From positions 1,097,501-1,161,500 of the forward strand of contig NZ_CP022998.1 of assembly GCF_002277895.1 (NCBI RefSeq): DNA of 64,000 nucleotides. Reading direction: 5' to 3'. Source of the stretch: Rhizobium sp. 11515TR (lineage in GTDB: Bacteria > Pseudomonadota > Alphaproteobacteria > Rhizobiales > Rhizobiaceae). Positions within the stretch are counted from its first letter, which is position 1; the number at the start of each line of letters is the position of its first letter. The notes below the pieces were generated by a model. That model searched no databases. It saw nothing but the letters and a program-made list of their open reading frames with translations, and had not been told where the DNA came from. Of this stretch, positions 29,567-37,909 are shown one piece after another. The position numbers and the translations under genes were made by a program.

Positions 29567-30073
29567 ATGGCCGAACTCGATATACAGATAAGCGTGGAGG
29601 AGGGCGATTGGCCCTCCGAAGATATATTGCAGTCGCTTGCGGAGCGCGTGCTGGGCGAAGCTGCAAATTATCTCAAGAAATACGAGAAGCAGCCATTTCC
29701 AAAAATGGCCCCTGAATTGTCGCTGGTCTTTACCGACGACGCTTCGATCCGCGAGATCAATGCGGAATGGCGCTCTCAGGACAAGGCAACGAACGTTCTT
29801 TCCTTTCCAGCTTTTCCGCTTGAACCCGGCGGCAAGCCCGGCCCGATGCTGGGCGATATCATCATCGCCAGAGAGACGGTGGAACGTGAGGCGGTCGATC
29901 TGGAAAAGAGTTTTGACGACCATCTGACGCATTTGATGGTGCATGGTTTCTTGCATCTCTTCGGCTACGACCATATGAATAATAGTGAAGCCGAAAGAAT
30001 GGAGGGGCTGGAGACTCGCATTTTGGCTGGTCTTGGCCTATCTGATCCCTATGCGGGACAAGACCCCATTTGA
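29567..30073 (+). CDS. ybeY: YbeY endoribonuclease / rRNA maturation factor
   Basis: A 168-residue metalloprotein. The zinc-binding H-x3-H-x5-H motif is intact in HGFLHLFGYDH (about 125-135). YbeY takes part in 16S rRNA 3' end maturation and ribosome quality control, and in Sinorhizobium its loss changes small-RNA regulation. Translation is placed at ATG 29567, because an in-frame upstream extension would lie inside phoH. It is 19 bases after phoH and 25 before the CorC-like gene. Confidence 0.93.
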   Translation: MAELDIQISVEEGDWPSEDILQSLAERVLGEAANYLKKYEKQPFPKMAPELSLVFTDDASIREINAEWRSQDKATNVLSFPAFPLEPGGKPGPMLGDIIIARETVEREAVDLEKSFDDHLTHLMVHGFLHLFGYDHMNNSEAERMEGLETRILAGLGLSDPYAGQDPI

Positions 30074-30098
30074 TCTGAACCCTGTCTGACCAGGAACA

Positions 30099-31271
30099 AT
30101 GAGCGACTTTACGACAAGATCGGCCCCCGAGGCCAAAGACGGAGCCGAAGCAGCCTCCTCAGACGAGGTAGGCAGTAGTAGCAACGGCAAGCGATCCCAT
30201 TCTTCATTCTGGGTACGTGCCGCGCGCATTCTGCGCCCGGCACAGGACGCCGCCCGCTTGCGCGAGGACCTTGCCGACGCGCTGATGACCAACGCCGCCG
30301 GTGATGATGCCTTTTCGCCCGATGAGCGTGCGATGCTGCACAACATCCTGCGCTTCCGCGAGGTGCGCGTCGAGGATGTCATGGTGCCGCGCGCCGATAT
30401 CGAGGCCGTGGATCAGAATATCACCATCGGCGAGCTGATGATCCTCTTCGAGGAAAGCGGCCGTTCGCGCATGCCTGTCTATGCCGACACGCTGGATGAT
30501 CCGCGCGGCATGGTGCATATCCGCGACCTGCTCTCCTATGTCGCCAAACAGGCCCGCAACAAGCGCCGCAGCGGCAGTGCCAAGACCGCGGCTGCTGCAA
30601 CGGCCGCACCTGCAGCCGAAAAGCCGGCACGCTCGGCCAAGCCGAACTTCGATCTGTCGCGTGTCGATCTACAGAAGACGCTGGTTGAGGCCGGCATCAT
30701 CCGCAAGATCCTGTTCGTGCCGCCTTCGATGCTTGCCTCCGATCTCCTGCGCCGCATGCAGGTCAACCGAACGCAGATGGCCCTCGTCATCGATGAATAT
30801 GGCGGCACGGACGGCCTGGCGTCGCATGAGGACATCGTCGAAATGGTCGTCGGCGACATCGACGACGAGCACGATGATGAAGAAGTCATGTTCAAGCGCG
30901 TTTCCGAGGACGTCTTCGTTGCCGACGCCCGTGTCGAGCTGGAGGAGATCGCCGCCGCGATCGGTCCGGATTTCGATATCGCCGAACAGGTGGACGAGGT
31001 GGATACGCTCGGCGGCCTGATCTTCTCCGCCCTTGGCCGCATTCCGGTGCGTGGCGAAGTCGTGCAGGCGCTTCCAGGCTTCGAATTCCACATTCTCGAT
31101 GCCGATCCGCGCCGCATCAAGCGGGTGCGCATCACGCGCAAGCGCCATGCCGCTCGCCGCCGGCCGACCGTCAAGCTGGAAGGCGATGTCGGTACGCCGG
31201 AGCGCGATTTGCCGGCACCGGAAACGATTGCTGAGGAAACGCCGGCCGGGCGTAACGCCGCCAGCCATTAA
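30099..31271 (+). CDS. CorC/TlyC-like CBS-domain protein (hemolysin family)
   Basis: A 390-residue soluble protein with a pair of CBS domains (about 85-260), the first opening with VEDVMVPRADIEAVD, then a CorC_HlyC transporter-associated domain (about 275-360). It lacks the DUF21 membrane domain, so it is the short YbeX/CorC type. A low-complexity Ala/Lys linker (about 165-180) splits the CBS pair. The role in Mg/Co homeostasis or ribosome metabolism is debated in the family. It sits in the ybeZ-ybeY-ybeX-lnt operon. Confidence 0.88.
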   Translation: MSDFTTRSAPEAKDGAEAASSDEVGSSSNGKRSHSSFWVRAARILRPAQDAARLREDLADALMTNAAGDDAFSPDERAMLHNILRFREVRVEDVMVPRADIEAVDQNITIGELMILFEESGRSRMPVYADTLDDPRGMVHIRDLLSYVAKQARNKRRSGSAKTAAAATAAPAAEKPARSAKPNFDLSRVDLQKTLVEAGIIRKILFVPPSMLASDLLRRMQVNRTQMALVIDEYGGTDGLASHEDIVEMVVGDIDDEHDDEEVMFKRVSEDVFVADARVELEEIAAAIGPDFDIAEQVDEVDTLGGLIFSALGRIPVRGEVVQALPGFEFHILDADPRRIKRVRITRKRHAARRRPTVKLEGDVGTPERDLPAPETIAEETPAGRNAASH

Positions 31272-31349
31272 ATGGTGCGGGAGCGGGACAAATCGCTGCA
31301 TTTTTGAAAGACTGCGCCCAATTGATTCGCGATTGGACGGAGCTGACGC

Positions 31350-32951
31350 ATGGAATGGCTTTCGGGCAGGGTGATCCTCGTCTGGGGTTTCAAACGTGCG
31401 TTGCTTACCATTTTAGCCGGCGCCATCGGCGTGCTGGCGCTGCCGCCCTTCGGTTTCTTCGCGGCAATGTTCGTCTCGTTCACGCTGCTCGTCTGGCTGC
31501 TGGATGGCGTTGCTGCCGGCCCGGATAGCGGTCTGCTCGGGCGCCTCTGGCCCGCCTTCTTCACGGGCTGGCTGTTCGGCTTCGGCTATTTTGTCGCCGG
31601 CCTCTGGTGGCTTGGCCATGCGCTGCTGATCGATGCCGATGAGTTCGCCTGGGCGCTGCCGCTGGCAATCCTTGGCCTGCCGGCCTTTCTGGCCGTTTTC
31701 TACGGCGTCGCGACGGTGCTTGCACGGATTCTCTGGTCCGACGGCATGGGGCGTATCGCAGCACTCGCCTTCAGTTTCGGTATCCTGGAATGGCTGCGCA
31801 GCTTTCTTTTCACCGGCTTTCCCTGGAATGCCATCGGCTATGGCGCCATGCCCATTCCGCTGATGATGCAGTCGGCGCATGTCGTCGGCTTGCTCGGGGT
31901 GACCGTGCTTGCCGTCTTCGTCTTCGCCGCGCCTGCGCTGCTCGGCACGCGCCAGGGGCGGGTGCCGGGGATCGGCCTTGCCATTCTCATCGCCGCCACT
32001 CATGTCGGTTATGGCTATTACGCATTAGGCCAGCCGGAGGCGCCGCTGACCGATGCCAAGACGGCACCTGTGGTGCGTATCGTCCAGCCTTCGATCGACC
32101 AGGAGACCAAAATGGATACGGCCGCCGACCGCGCCGCCATCTTCGACAAGCATTTGGCGCTCTCGGTCCAGCCGCCTGCCAATGGCGGCAAGCGGCCCGA
32201 CATCATCGTCTGGCCGGAAACGGCCGTGCCCTTCATCCTCACCGATAATCGCGATGCGCTGGCGCGGATTGCCGATCAGCTCGAAGACGATCAGATCCTG
32301 ATCACCGGGGCCGTCCGCGTCGAAGACATGGGGCCGGGAGTCGAGCCGCGTTACTACAATTCGATCTATGTCATCGACGGTCGGGGACAGATCACTGGCG
32401 CGTCCGACAAGATCCATCTCGTCCCCTTCGGTGAGTACGTGCCCTTCGAGCACATTCTGAGCTATCTCGGCATCGAGAACGTGGTGGAACTGCCGGGCGG
32501 CTTCTCCGCGGCGACAAAGCGGCAACTGCTGACCATGCCAGATGGCGTCAAATTCTATCCGTTGATCTGCTACGAGATCATCTTCCCGAATGAGATGACC
32601 TCGGTGATCCGGCAGGCCGATGCCATCCTCAACGTCACGAACGACGGATGGTTCGGCGATACGCCTGGCCCATACCAGCATTTCCAGCAGGCAAGGGTTA
32701 GGGCGGTGGAGCAGGGACTGCCGTTGATTCGAAGCGCCAATACCGGCATTTCAGCATTTGTTGATGCACACGGACGGGTGCTTTCCGGTATCGATTATAA
32801 TCAGCAAGGCTTTATAGATACCACTTTAGGTGGCGCAACCGTATCGCGCATCGACGATAAAGCCAGAAAAACATACTTTTGGTTGATCATCGGAGCAGTC
32901 GGCATGATTGCCGCCATTTCGCGCATGGGTTTTATTTTCAGGGTGAATTGA
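31350..32951 (+). CDS. lnt: Apolipoprotein N-acyltransferase
   Basis: A 533-residue inner-membrane enzyme with about seven helices over the first 210 residues, then a nitrilase-fold domain. The catalytic triad is visible as Glu290 (VWPETAVPF), Lys354 (SDKIHLVPFGEYVPF) and Cys407 (LICYEIIFP). It adds the third acyl chain to lipoproteins after LspA cleavage, completing maturation. A GGAG site precedes the start. A C-terminal helix is present at about 505-525. Confidence 0.95.
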   Translation: MEWLSGRVILVWGFKRALLTILAGAIGVLALPPFGFFAAMFVSFTLLVWLLDGVAAGPDSGLLGRLWPAFFTGWLFGFGYFVAGLWWLGHALLIDADEFAWALPLAILGLPAFLAVFYGVATVLARILWSDGMGRIAALAFSFGILEWLRSFLFTGFPWNAIGYGAMPIPLMMQSAHVVGLLGVTVLAVFVFAAPALLGTRQGRVPGIGLAILIAATHVGYGYYALGQPEAPLTDAKTAPVVRIVQPSIDQETKMDTAADRAAIFDKHLALSVQPPANGGKRPDIIVWPETAVPFILTDNRDALARIADQLEDDQILITGAVRVEDMGPGVEPRYYNSIYVIDGRGQITGASDKIHLVPFGEYVPFEHILSYLGIENVVELPGGFSAATKRQLLTMPDGVKFYPLICYEIIFPNEMTSVIRQADAILNVTNDGWFGDTPGPYQHFQQARVRAVEQGLPLIRSANTGISAFVDAHGRVLSGIDYNQQGFIDTTLGGATVSRIDDKARKTYFWLIIGAVGMIAAISRMGFIFRVN

Positions 32952-33099
32952 CCAAAAAACCCTAAAATTGCATAGTGCTAGATGTCCGCCTTTCGAACGT
33001 AGACTGGAGGCCTTGGGGGCGTCGGCTGCAACGTGGCGTTATAGGGGTGGTGAAGGGTACCGGGTGGCAGGTCCTGAATTCAACCTATGTTAGGGTAAA

Positions 33100-33522
33100 A
33101 TGATGATTGAGAATAAAAAGAAGCCGAACCCCATCGACATTCATGTCGGTAGCCGCATACGCCTCCGCCGCACGATGCTTGGCATGAGCCAGGAGAAGCT
33201 CGGCGAAAGCCTCGGAATCACGTTTCAGCAAATCCAGAAATACGAAAAAGGCACCAACCGCGTTGGCGCCAGCCGCCTCCAGAATATCTCCAGCATCCTC
33301 AATGTCCCGGTTTCCTTCTTTTTCGAGGATGCACCGGGCGAACACGCGGCCGGCGCGGGCGGCATGGCCGAGGCATCCAGCTCCAACTACGTCGTCGACT
33401 TTCTGTCGTCTTCCGAAGGATTGCAGCTCAACCGCGCCTTCGTGAAAATTTCCGATGGCAAGGTCCGACGCAAGGTTGTCGAGCTGGTGAAGGCGCTCGC
33501 GGCCGAGGCGGATGCCGAATAA
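33100..33522 (+). CDS. praR: XRE-type transcriptional regulator PraR/PhrR
   Basis: A 140-residue protein with a helix-turn-helix domain at about 17-72 (LGMSQEKLGESLGITFQQIQ) and an Asn/Ser/Ala-rich linker before a short C-terminal helix. This matches PraR/PhrR of rhizobia, placed between lnt and metK. In Rhizobium leguminosarum PraR represses quorum-sensing and surface-attachment genes, and relatives affect symbiosis. The start may be ATG 33100 or 33103, after TAGGG. A good terminator follows at 33557. Confidence 0.85.
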   Translation: MMIENKKKPNPIDIHVGSRIRLRRTMLGMSQEKLGESLGITFQQIQKYEKGTNRVGASRLQNISSILNVPVSFFFEDAPGEHAAGAGGMAEASSSNYVVDFLSSSEGLQLNRAFVKISDGKVRRKVVELVKALAAEADAE

Positions 33523-33556
33523 CCCTTCGAAGCGGGGTTAAACTGGCAAAGTCGAG

Positions 33557-33580
33557 AGGCGGTCATTTTGGCCGCCTTTT
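33557..33580 (+). terminator. Intrinsic terminator after praR
   Basis: AGGCGGTC (33557-33564) pairs with GGCCGCCT (33570-33577) through one G-T wobble, with a 5-base loop, and runs into TTTT (33577-33580). It separates praR from the metK promoter. Confidence 0.75.
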
Positions 33581-33618
33581 CGCTATTTACGGCAAAATTT
33601 TATCACTTGAGCGGGGAT

Positions 33619-33634
33619 ATAAAGATATATTTAT
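33619..33634. promoter_or_regulatory. AT-rich palindrome upstream of metK, candidate operator
   Basis: ATAAAGAT (33619-33626) and ATATTTAT (33627-33634) form an inverted repeat with 7 of 8 positions matching. It stands out in GC-rich surroundings and lies 76 bases before the metK start, where the promoter is expected. A TTGAGC at 33607-33612 could be the -35 element. ArsR-family regulators of methionine metabolism (SahR/SamR group) bind palindromes of this general type. That assignment is inference. Confidence 0.4.
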
Positions 33635-33709
33635 GTCCTTGTGCGGCTTGTTTTTCGAGGCGGAGACGAATATCAAAAGCAGAGATTTGTTCTTTGAGGG
33701 GAATCCCGC

Positions 33710-34959
<1,250 letters not shown>

Positions 34960-34963
<4 letters not shown>

Positions 34964-35661
34964 TAGATACCGAGCGCCGGTCGCGGGCGACGGAAGCATT
35001 CTTCGGCCGGCGCAAGGGTAAAGCCTTGCGCGGCCAACAGGCTGAAAAGCTGGAAGCATTGCTGCCGCAGTTCATCATCGACCTTTCCGCCCCGGCGCCA
35101 CAGCCGCTGAACGACCTTTTCCCGGTGCCGACCGAGCGTCTGCGCCTGGAGATCGGTTTCGGCGGCGGAGAGCATCTGATTCACCGGGCGCTGGAGCAGC
35201 CAAAGACCGGCTTCATCGGCGTGGAACCTTTCGTCAATTCGATGCAGAAGCTGCTTGCTAGCGTCGACGACGCGGGCGCGCGCAATATCCGTGTCTACAA
35301 TGACGACGCGACGCAGGTGCTGGATTGGCTGCCCGACAGCTGCTTGGACCAGATCGACCTGCTCTATCCCGATCCCTGGCCGAAGAAGAAGCACTGGAAG
35401 CGCCGTTTCGTTTCGCAGGTGAACCTTGCCCGCTTCCATCGCGTTCTGAAGCCTGGCGCGCTCTTCTGCTTCGCTTCCGACATCGACACCTACGTCAATT
35501 GGACGCTGCAGCATTGCCAGGCGCATGGTGGCTTCGAGTGGACCGCGCAGAATGCCGCCGACTGGTTGACGCCCTATGAGGGCTGGCCGAGCACGCGTTA
35601 CGAGGCCAAGGCCAGGCGCGAAGGGCGCTCGTCGGCCTATCTGACCTTCAAAAGAGCCTGA
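34960..35661 (+). CDS. trmB: tRNA (guanine-N7-)-methyltransferase
   Basis: A 233-residue TrmB. The SAM-binding motif [11 protein letters not shown] is at about 64-74, and the family motif [17 protein letters not shown] at about 136-152. It forms m7G46 in tRNAs. The ATGA overlap couples it directly to metK, which makes its methyl donor. Residues 1-40 are a basic extension usual in alphaproteobacterial TrmB. Confidence 0.94.
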
Positions 35662-35713
35662 TCGCTCGTTATCACGGTGAAATTGAGATATATGTGATCG
35701 CGCCATCCCGCGA

Positions 35714-35735
35714 AGACCGCCGCTTTGGGCGGTCT
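35714..35735. terminator. Hairpin after trmB, possible terminator
   Basis: AGACCGCC (35714-35721) pairs perfectly with GGCGGTCT (35728-35735) over a 6-base loop. No T-run follows on either strand, so termination would be weak. A second hairpin, GACGGTG/CACCGTC, lies at 35786-35804, so the convergent trmB-DUF1150 gap holds two stem-loops. Confidence 0.45.
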
Positions 35736-35819
35736 GGATCATGCGCATGCATCGCAAGAGGGGCCGGTTCGATGCGGTCCTTGCAGACGGTGACTTTCAC
35801 CGTCGGGCGACGCTCGTGG

Positions 35820-36077
35820 TCAGTGCAGGCTGACCGTCTTCAATTCGTCTTCGGCAGCACGATAGAAGGTGCTGGAGCGATTGTCCGTCAAGAGGATCGG
35901 GGTGCCGTCGGCGCCAAAAAGCGCCCAAAGATCGACATCCGGATCGATATCGGGCGCTTCCGGGAAGCAGCGGGATACTTCGGACCAATCCATTTTTCTG
36001 ATATAGGCGACCTCACCGGTTCCGATATTGGCAAGTTCGGATTGGGTCAGGCGGGCGGTGGCTTCTTTCAACAACAT
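35820..36077 (-). CDS. DUF1150 family protein
   Basis: An 85-residue acidic protein of the DUF1150 family, known mainly from alphaproteobacteria and often encoded beside Hsp20 genes. It contains MDWSEVSRCFPEAPDIDPDV and DLWALFGADGTPILLTDNRS, the latter likely a small beta sheet. The start at 36077 follows GGAGGT with 7-base spacing, favouring it over an upstream ATG. The heat-shock gene precedes it on the same strand, with a RIME repeat between them. No function is known. Confidence 0.78.
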   Translation of the reverse strand: MLLKEATARLTQSELANIGTGEVAYIRKMDWSEVSRCFPEAPDIDPDVDLWALFGADGTPILLTDNRSSTFYRAAEDELKTVSLH

Positions 36078-36111
36078 GCTCGTACCTCCAGTATGAGGGA
36101 CCAACGGCTCC

Positions 36112-36226
36112 AGAGCATGATGACCAAAAGTGTGAGCGGCTTTCAGGTGACGTCGTGCTCTAGTTCTTTGATTCTAGAGCCGATTCAGACTTCAGGTTGA
36201 TTCGGCCTGAAATCATCCGGCTCTAG
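36112..36226. repeat. RIME-type repeat between hsp20 and the DUF1150 gene
   Basis: The element has two palindromic halves. AGAGCATGATGAC (36112-36124) faces GTCGTGCTCT (36152-36161), and CTAGAGCCG (36174-36182) pairs perfectly with CGGCTCTAG (36218-36226), with an inner TTCAGG/CCTGAA stem. The wording AGAGCATGATG...GTGTGAGCGG...TCTAG is the pattern I know from rhizobial intergenic mosaic elements (RIME1). It lies wholly in the gap between two co-directional genes and would be transcribed as a structured RNA. Confidence 0.8.
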
Positions 36227-36235
36227 GCCGTTGTT

Positions 36236-36667
36236 CTACTGTGAGACCGAAATGTTAATTTTCTTTACCACGCGGTCCGGTTCCGGCCGAATGAGATCGA
36301 CGGAGAGCAGACCGTTCTTCAGCGTGGCGCCGAGCACCTGCATGCCGTCGGCAAGCACGAAAACGCGCTGGAATTGCCGGGCGGCAATGCCCCGGTAGAG
36401 ATAGTCGCGCTCGCCTTGTTCCATCTGGCGTCCGCGGATCAGCAGCTGGTTTTCTTCCGTCGTGACGTCAAGCTCGTCTTCGGAAAAGCCGGCGACCGCC
36501 AGCGTGATGCGCAGACGCTCCGGCTCGCCCGACAGGCGGTCCGCACGCATTCTTTCGATATTATAGGGAGGGTAACCGTCGCTGACCTTGGAAATCCGCT
36601 CAAGCGTCTTTTCCATAGTATCAAAGCCCAGAAGCAGCGGGCTGGCAAAGGGAGTCGTCCGGCTCAT
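36236..36667 (-). CDS. Small heat-shock protein, Hsp20/alpha-crystallin family (IbpA-like)
   Basis: A 143-residue small heat-shock protein. The alpha-crystallin domain covers about residues 35-125 (YPPYNIERMRADRLS, RITLAVAGFSEDELDV, GIAARQFQRVFVLADGMQV). It holds unfolding proteins for refolding by DnaK and ClpB. A heat-shock-type promoter is seen at 36730-36761, and the ribosome site AAGGA may be paired in a leader hairpin. It is followed by a RIME and the DUF1150 gene. Confidence 0.92.
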   Translation of the reverse strand: MSRTTPFASPLLLGFDTMEKTLERISKVSDGYPPYNIERMRADRLSGEPERLRITLAVAGFSEDELDVTTEENQLLIRGRQMEQGERDYLYRGIAARQFQRVFVLADGMQVLGATLKNGLLSVDLIRPEPDRVVKKINISVSQ

Positions 36668-36729
36668 CGTCTCAAAGTCCTTGGTGTCAAGCGACCGTTC
36701 CGGACCTGATCTTCAGCACCCGGTTGTCC

Positions 36730-36761
36730 CTAATATGGGAGTACGCGCCTGCGAGTGCAAG
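36730..36761 (-). promoter_or_regulatory. RpoH (sigma-32)-type promoter of hsp20
   Basis: Read on the minus strand, CTTG (36761-36758) is followed after 18 bases by CCCATATTAG (36739-36730). This matches the alphaproteobacterial RpoH consensus CTTG-N17/18-CYTATNTNNG with one mismatch. Transcription would begin about 55-60 bases before the hsp20 ATG. Confidence 0.65.
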
Positions 36762-36897
36762 CCATGAGGTCTTCGCATGTGCGAGATCAAAATCCATCGT
36801 GAAAAATGGTTTTGTGGCATGGCGAGCGAGCGCTTGACAAAGCCGGACCGGACCCGCGACAAAGCCTGTCGATCTGCACCGGAGGAAAGTTGAAGAC

Positions 36898-37842
36898 ATG
36901 ACCGAACCTAGAAAAATCATCATCGATACCGACCCCGGCCAGGATGACGCCGCGGCGATCTTTCTCGCCTTCGGCAGCCGCGAGGAGATCGAGGTGCTCG
37001 GCGTCACGACCGTCGCTGGCAACGTGCCGCTGCGGTTGACGAGCCGCAATGCCCGCATCGTCTGCGAGCTCTGCAATCGGCGCGACGTCAAGGTGTTTGC
37101 CGGCGCTGATGCGCCGCTCAAGCGCAAGCTGGTCACCGCCGAACATGTACACGGCAAGACCGGCCTCGATGGCCCGGAACTCTCCGAGCCGACGATGGAA
37201 CTGCAGCCCGGCCACGCCGTCGATTTCATCATCGATACGTTGCGCAAGGAACCGGAAGGCGCCGTGACCCTCTGCACGCTCGGCCCACTGACCAATATCG
37301 CAATGGCTTTTCAGAAGGCACCCGACATCGTCGGCCGCGTGCGCGAGCTCGTGATGATGGGCGGCGGCTTCTTCGAGGGCGGCAACATCACTCCGGCCGC
37401 CGAGTTCAACATCTATGTCGATCCGGAAGCGGCAGACGTGGTGTTCCGTTCCGGCGTTCCCATCGTCATGATGCCGCTCGACGTCACGCATAAGCTGCTG
37501 ACGCGAAAGGATCGCGTCGAGCGCATCGCCGCCGTCGGCACGCCGCCGGCCAAGGCCATGGTCGAAATGCTGCAATTCTTCGAGCGTTTCGATATTGAGA
37601 AATACGGTTCGGATGGCGGTCCGCTCCATGACCCGACCGTCATCGCCTACCTTCTGAAGCCCGAGCTCTTCAAGGGCCGCGAATGCAACGTGGAAATCGA
37701 GGTGACGTCAGAACTGACCGTCGGCATGACCGTCGTCGACTGGTGGCACGTCACCGACCGCAAGCGCAACGCCAAGGTCATGCGCGATGTAGATGCCGAC
37801 GGCTTCTTCGCGCTGCTGACGGAGCGGTTCTCCCGCATCTGA
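36898..37842 (+). CDS. Inosine/uridine-preferring nucleoside hydrolase family
   Basis: A 314-residue nucleoside hydrolase. The calcium-binding DTDPGQDDA motif is at residues 10-18, and MMGGGFFEGGNITPAAEFN (about 152-170) and the later HDPTV are also family signatures. It cleaves ribonucleosides to base and ribose. A ribokinase gene lies 2.6 kb away (41348), which could use the ribose, but the two are not in one operon. A strong GGAGGAAAG precedes the start. Confidence 0.92.
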   Translation: MTEPRKIIIDTDPGQDDAAAIFLAFGSREEIEVLGVTTVAGNVPLRLTSRNARIVCELCNRRDVKVFAGADAPLKRKLVTAEHVHGKTGLDGPELSEPTMELQPGHAVDFIIDTLRKEPEGAVTLCTLGPLTNIAMAFQKAPDIVGRVRELVMMGGGFFEGGNITPAAEFNIYVDPEAADVVFRSGVPIVMMPLDVTHKLLTRKDRVERIAAVGTPPAKAMVEMLQFFERFDIEKYGSDGGPLHDPTVIAYLLKPELFKGRECNVEIEVTSELTVGMTVVDWWHVTDRKRNAKVMRDVDADGFFALLTERFSRI

Positions 37843-37852
37843 TTAACCTATC

Positions 37853-37885
37853 AAAAAAGCCGCCGGAGCGATCCGGCGGCTTTTT
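37853..37885. terminator. Bidirectional intrinsic terminator
   Basis: GCCGCCGGA (37859-37867) pairs perfectly with TCCGGCGGC (37872-37880) over a 4-base loop, with AAAAAA before and TTTTT after. It serves the nucleoside hydrolase on the plus strand and the convergent chemoreceptor on the minus strand. Confidence 0.9.
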
Positions 37886-37909
37886 GCATTTCGTCGAGCC
37901 GAGGTCGGC

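Noticed and set aside
33523..33709. SAM riboswitch upstream of metK
   Set aside because: I looked for SAM-II and SAM/SAH-type pseudoknots and saw only the praR terminator and an AT-rich palindrome. A covariance-model search would settle it.
35786..35804. Terminator for the DUF1150 gene
   Set aside because: The 7-base stem is perfect, but no T-run follows on the minus strand; left as a hairpin only.
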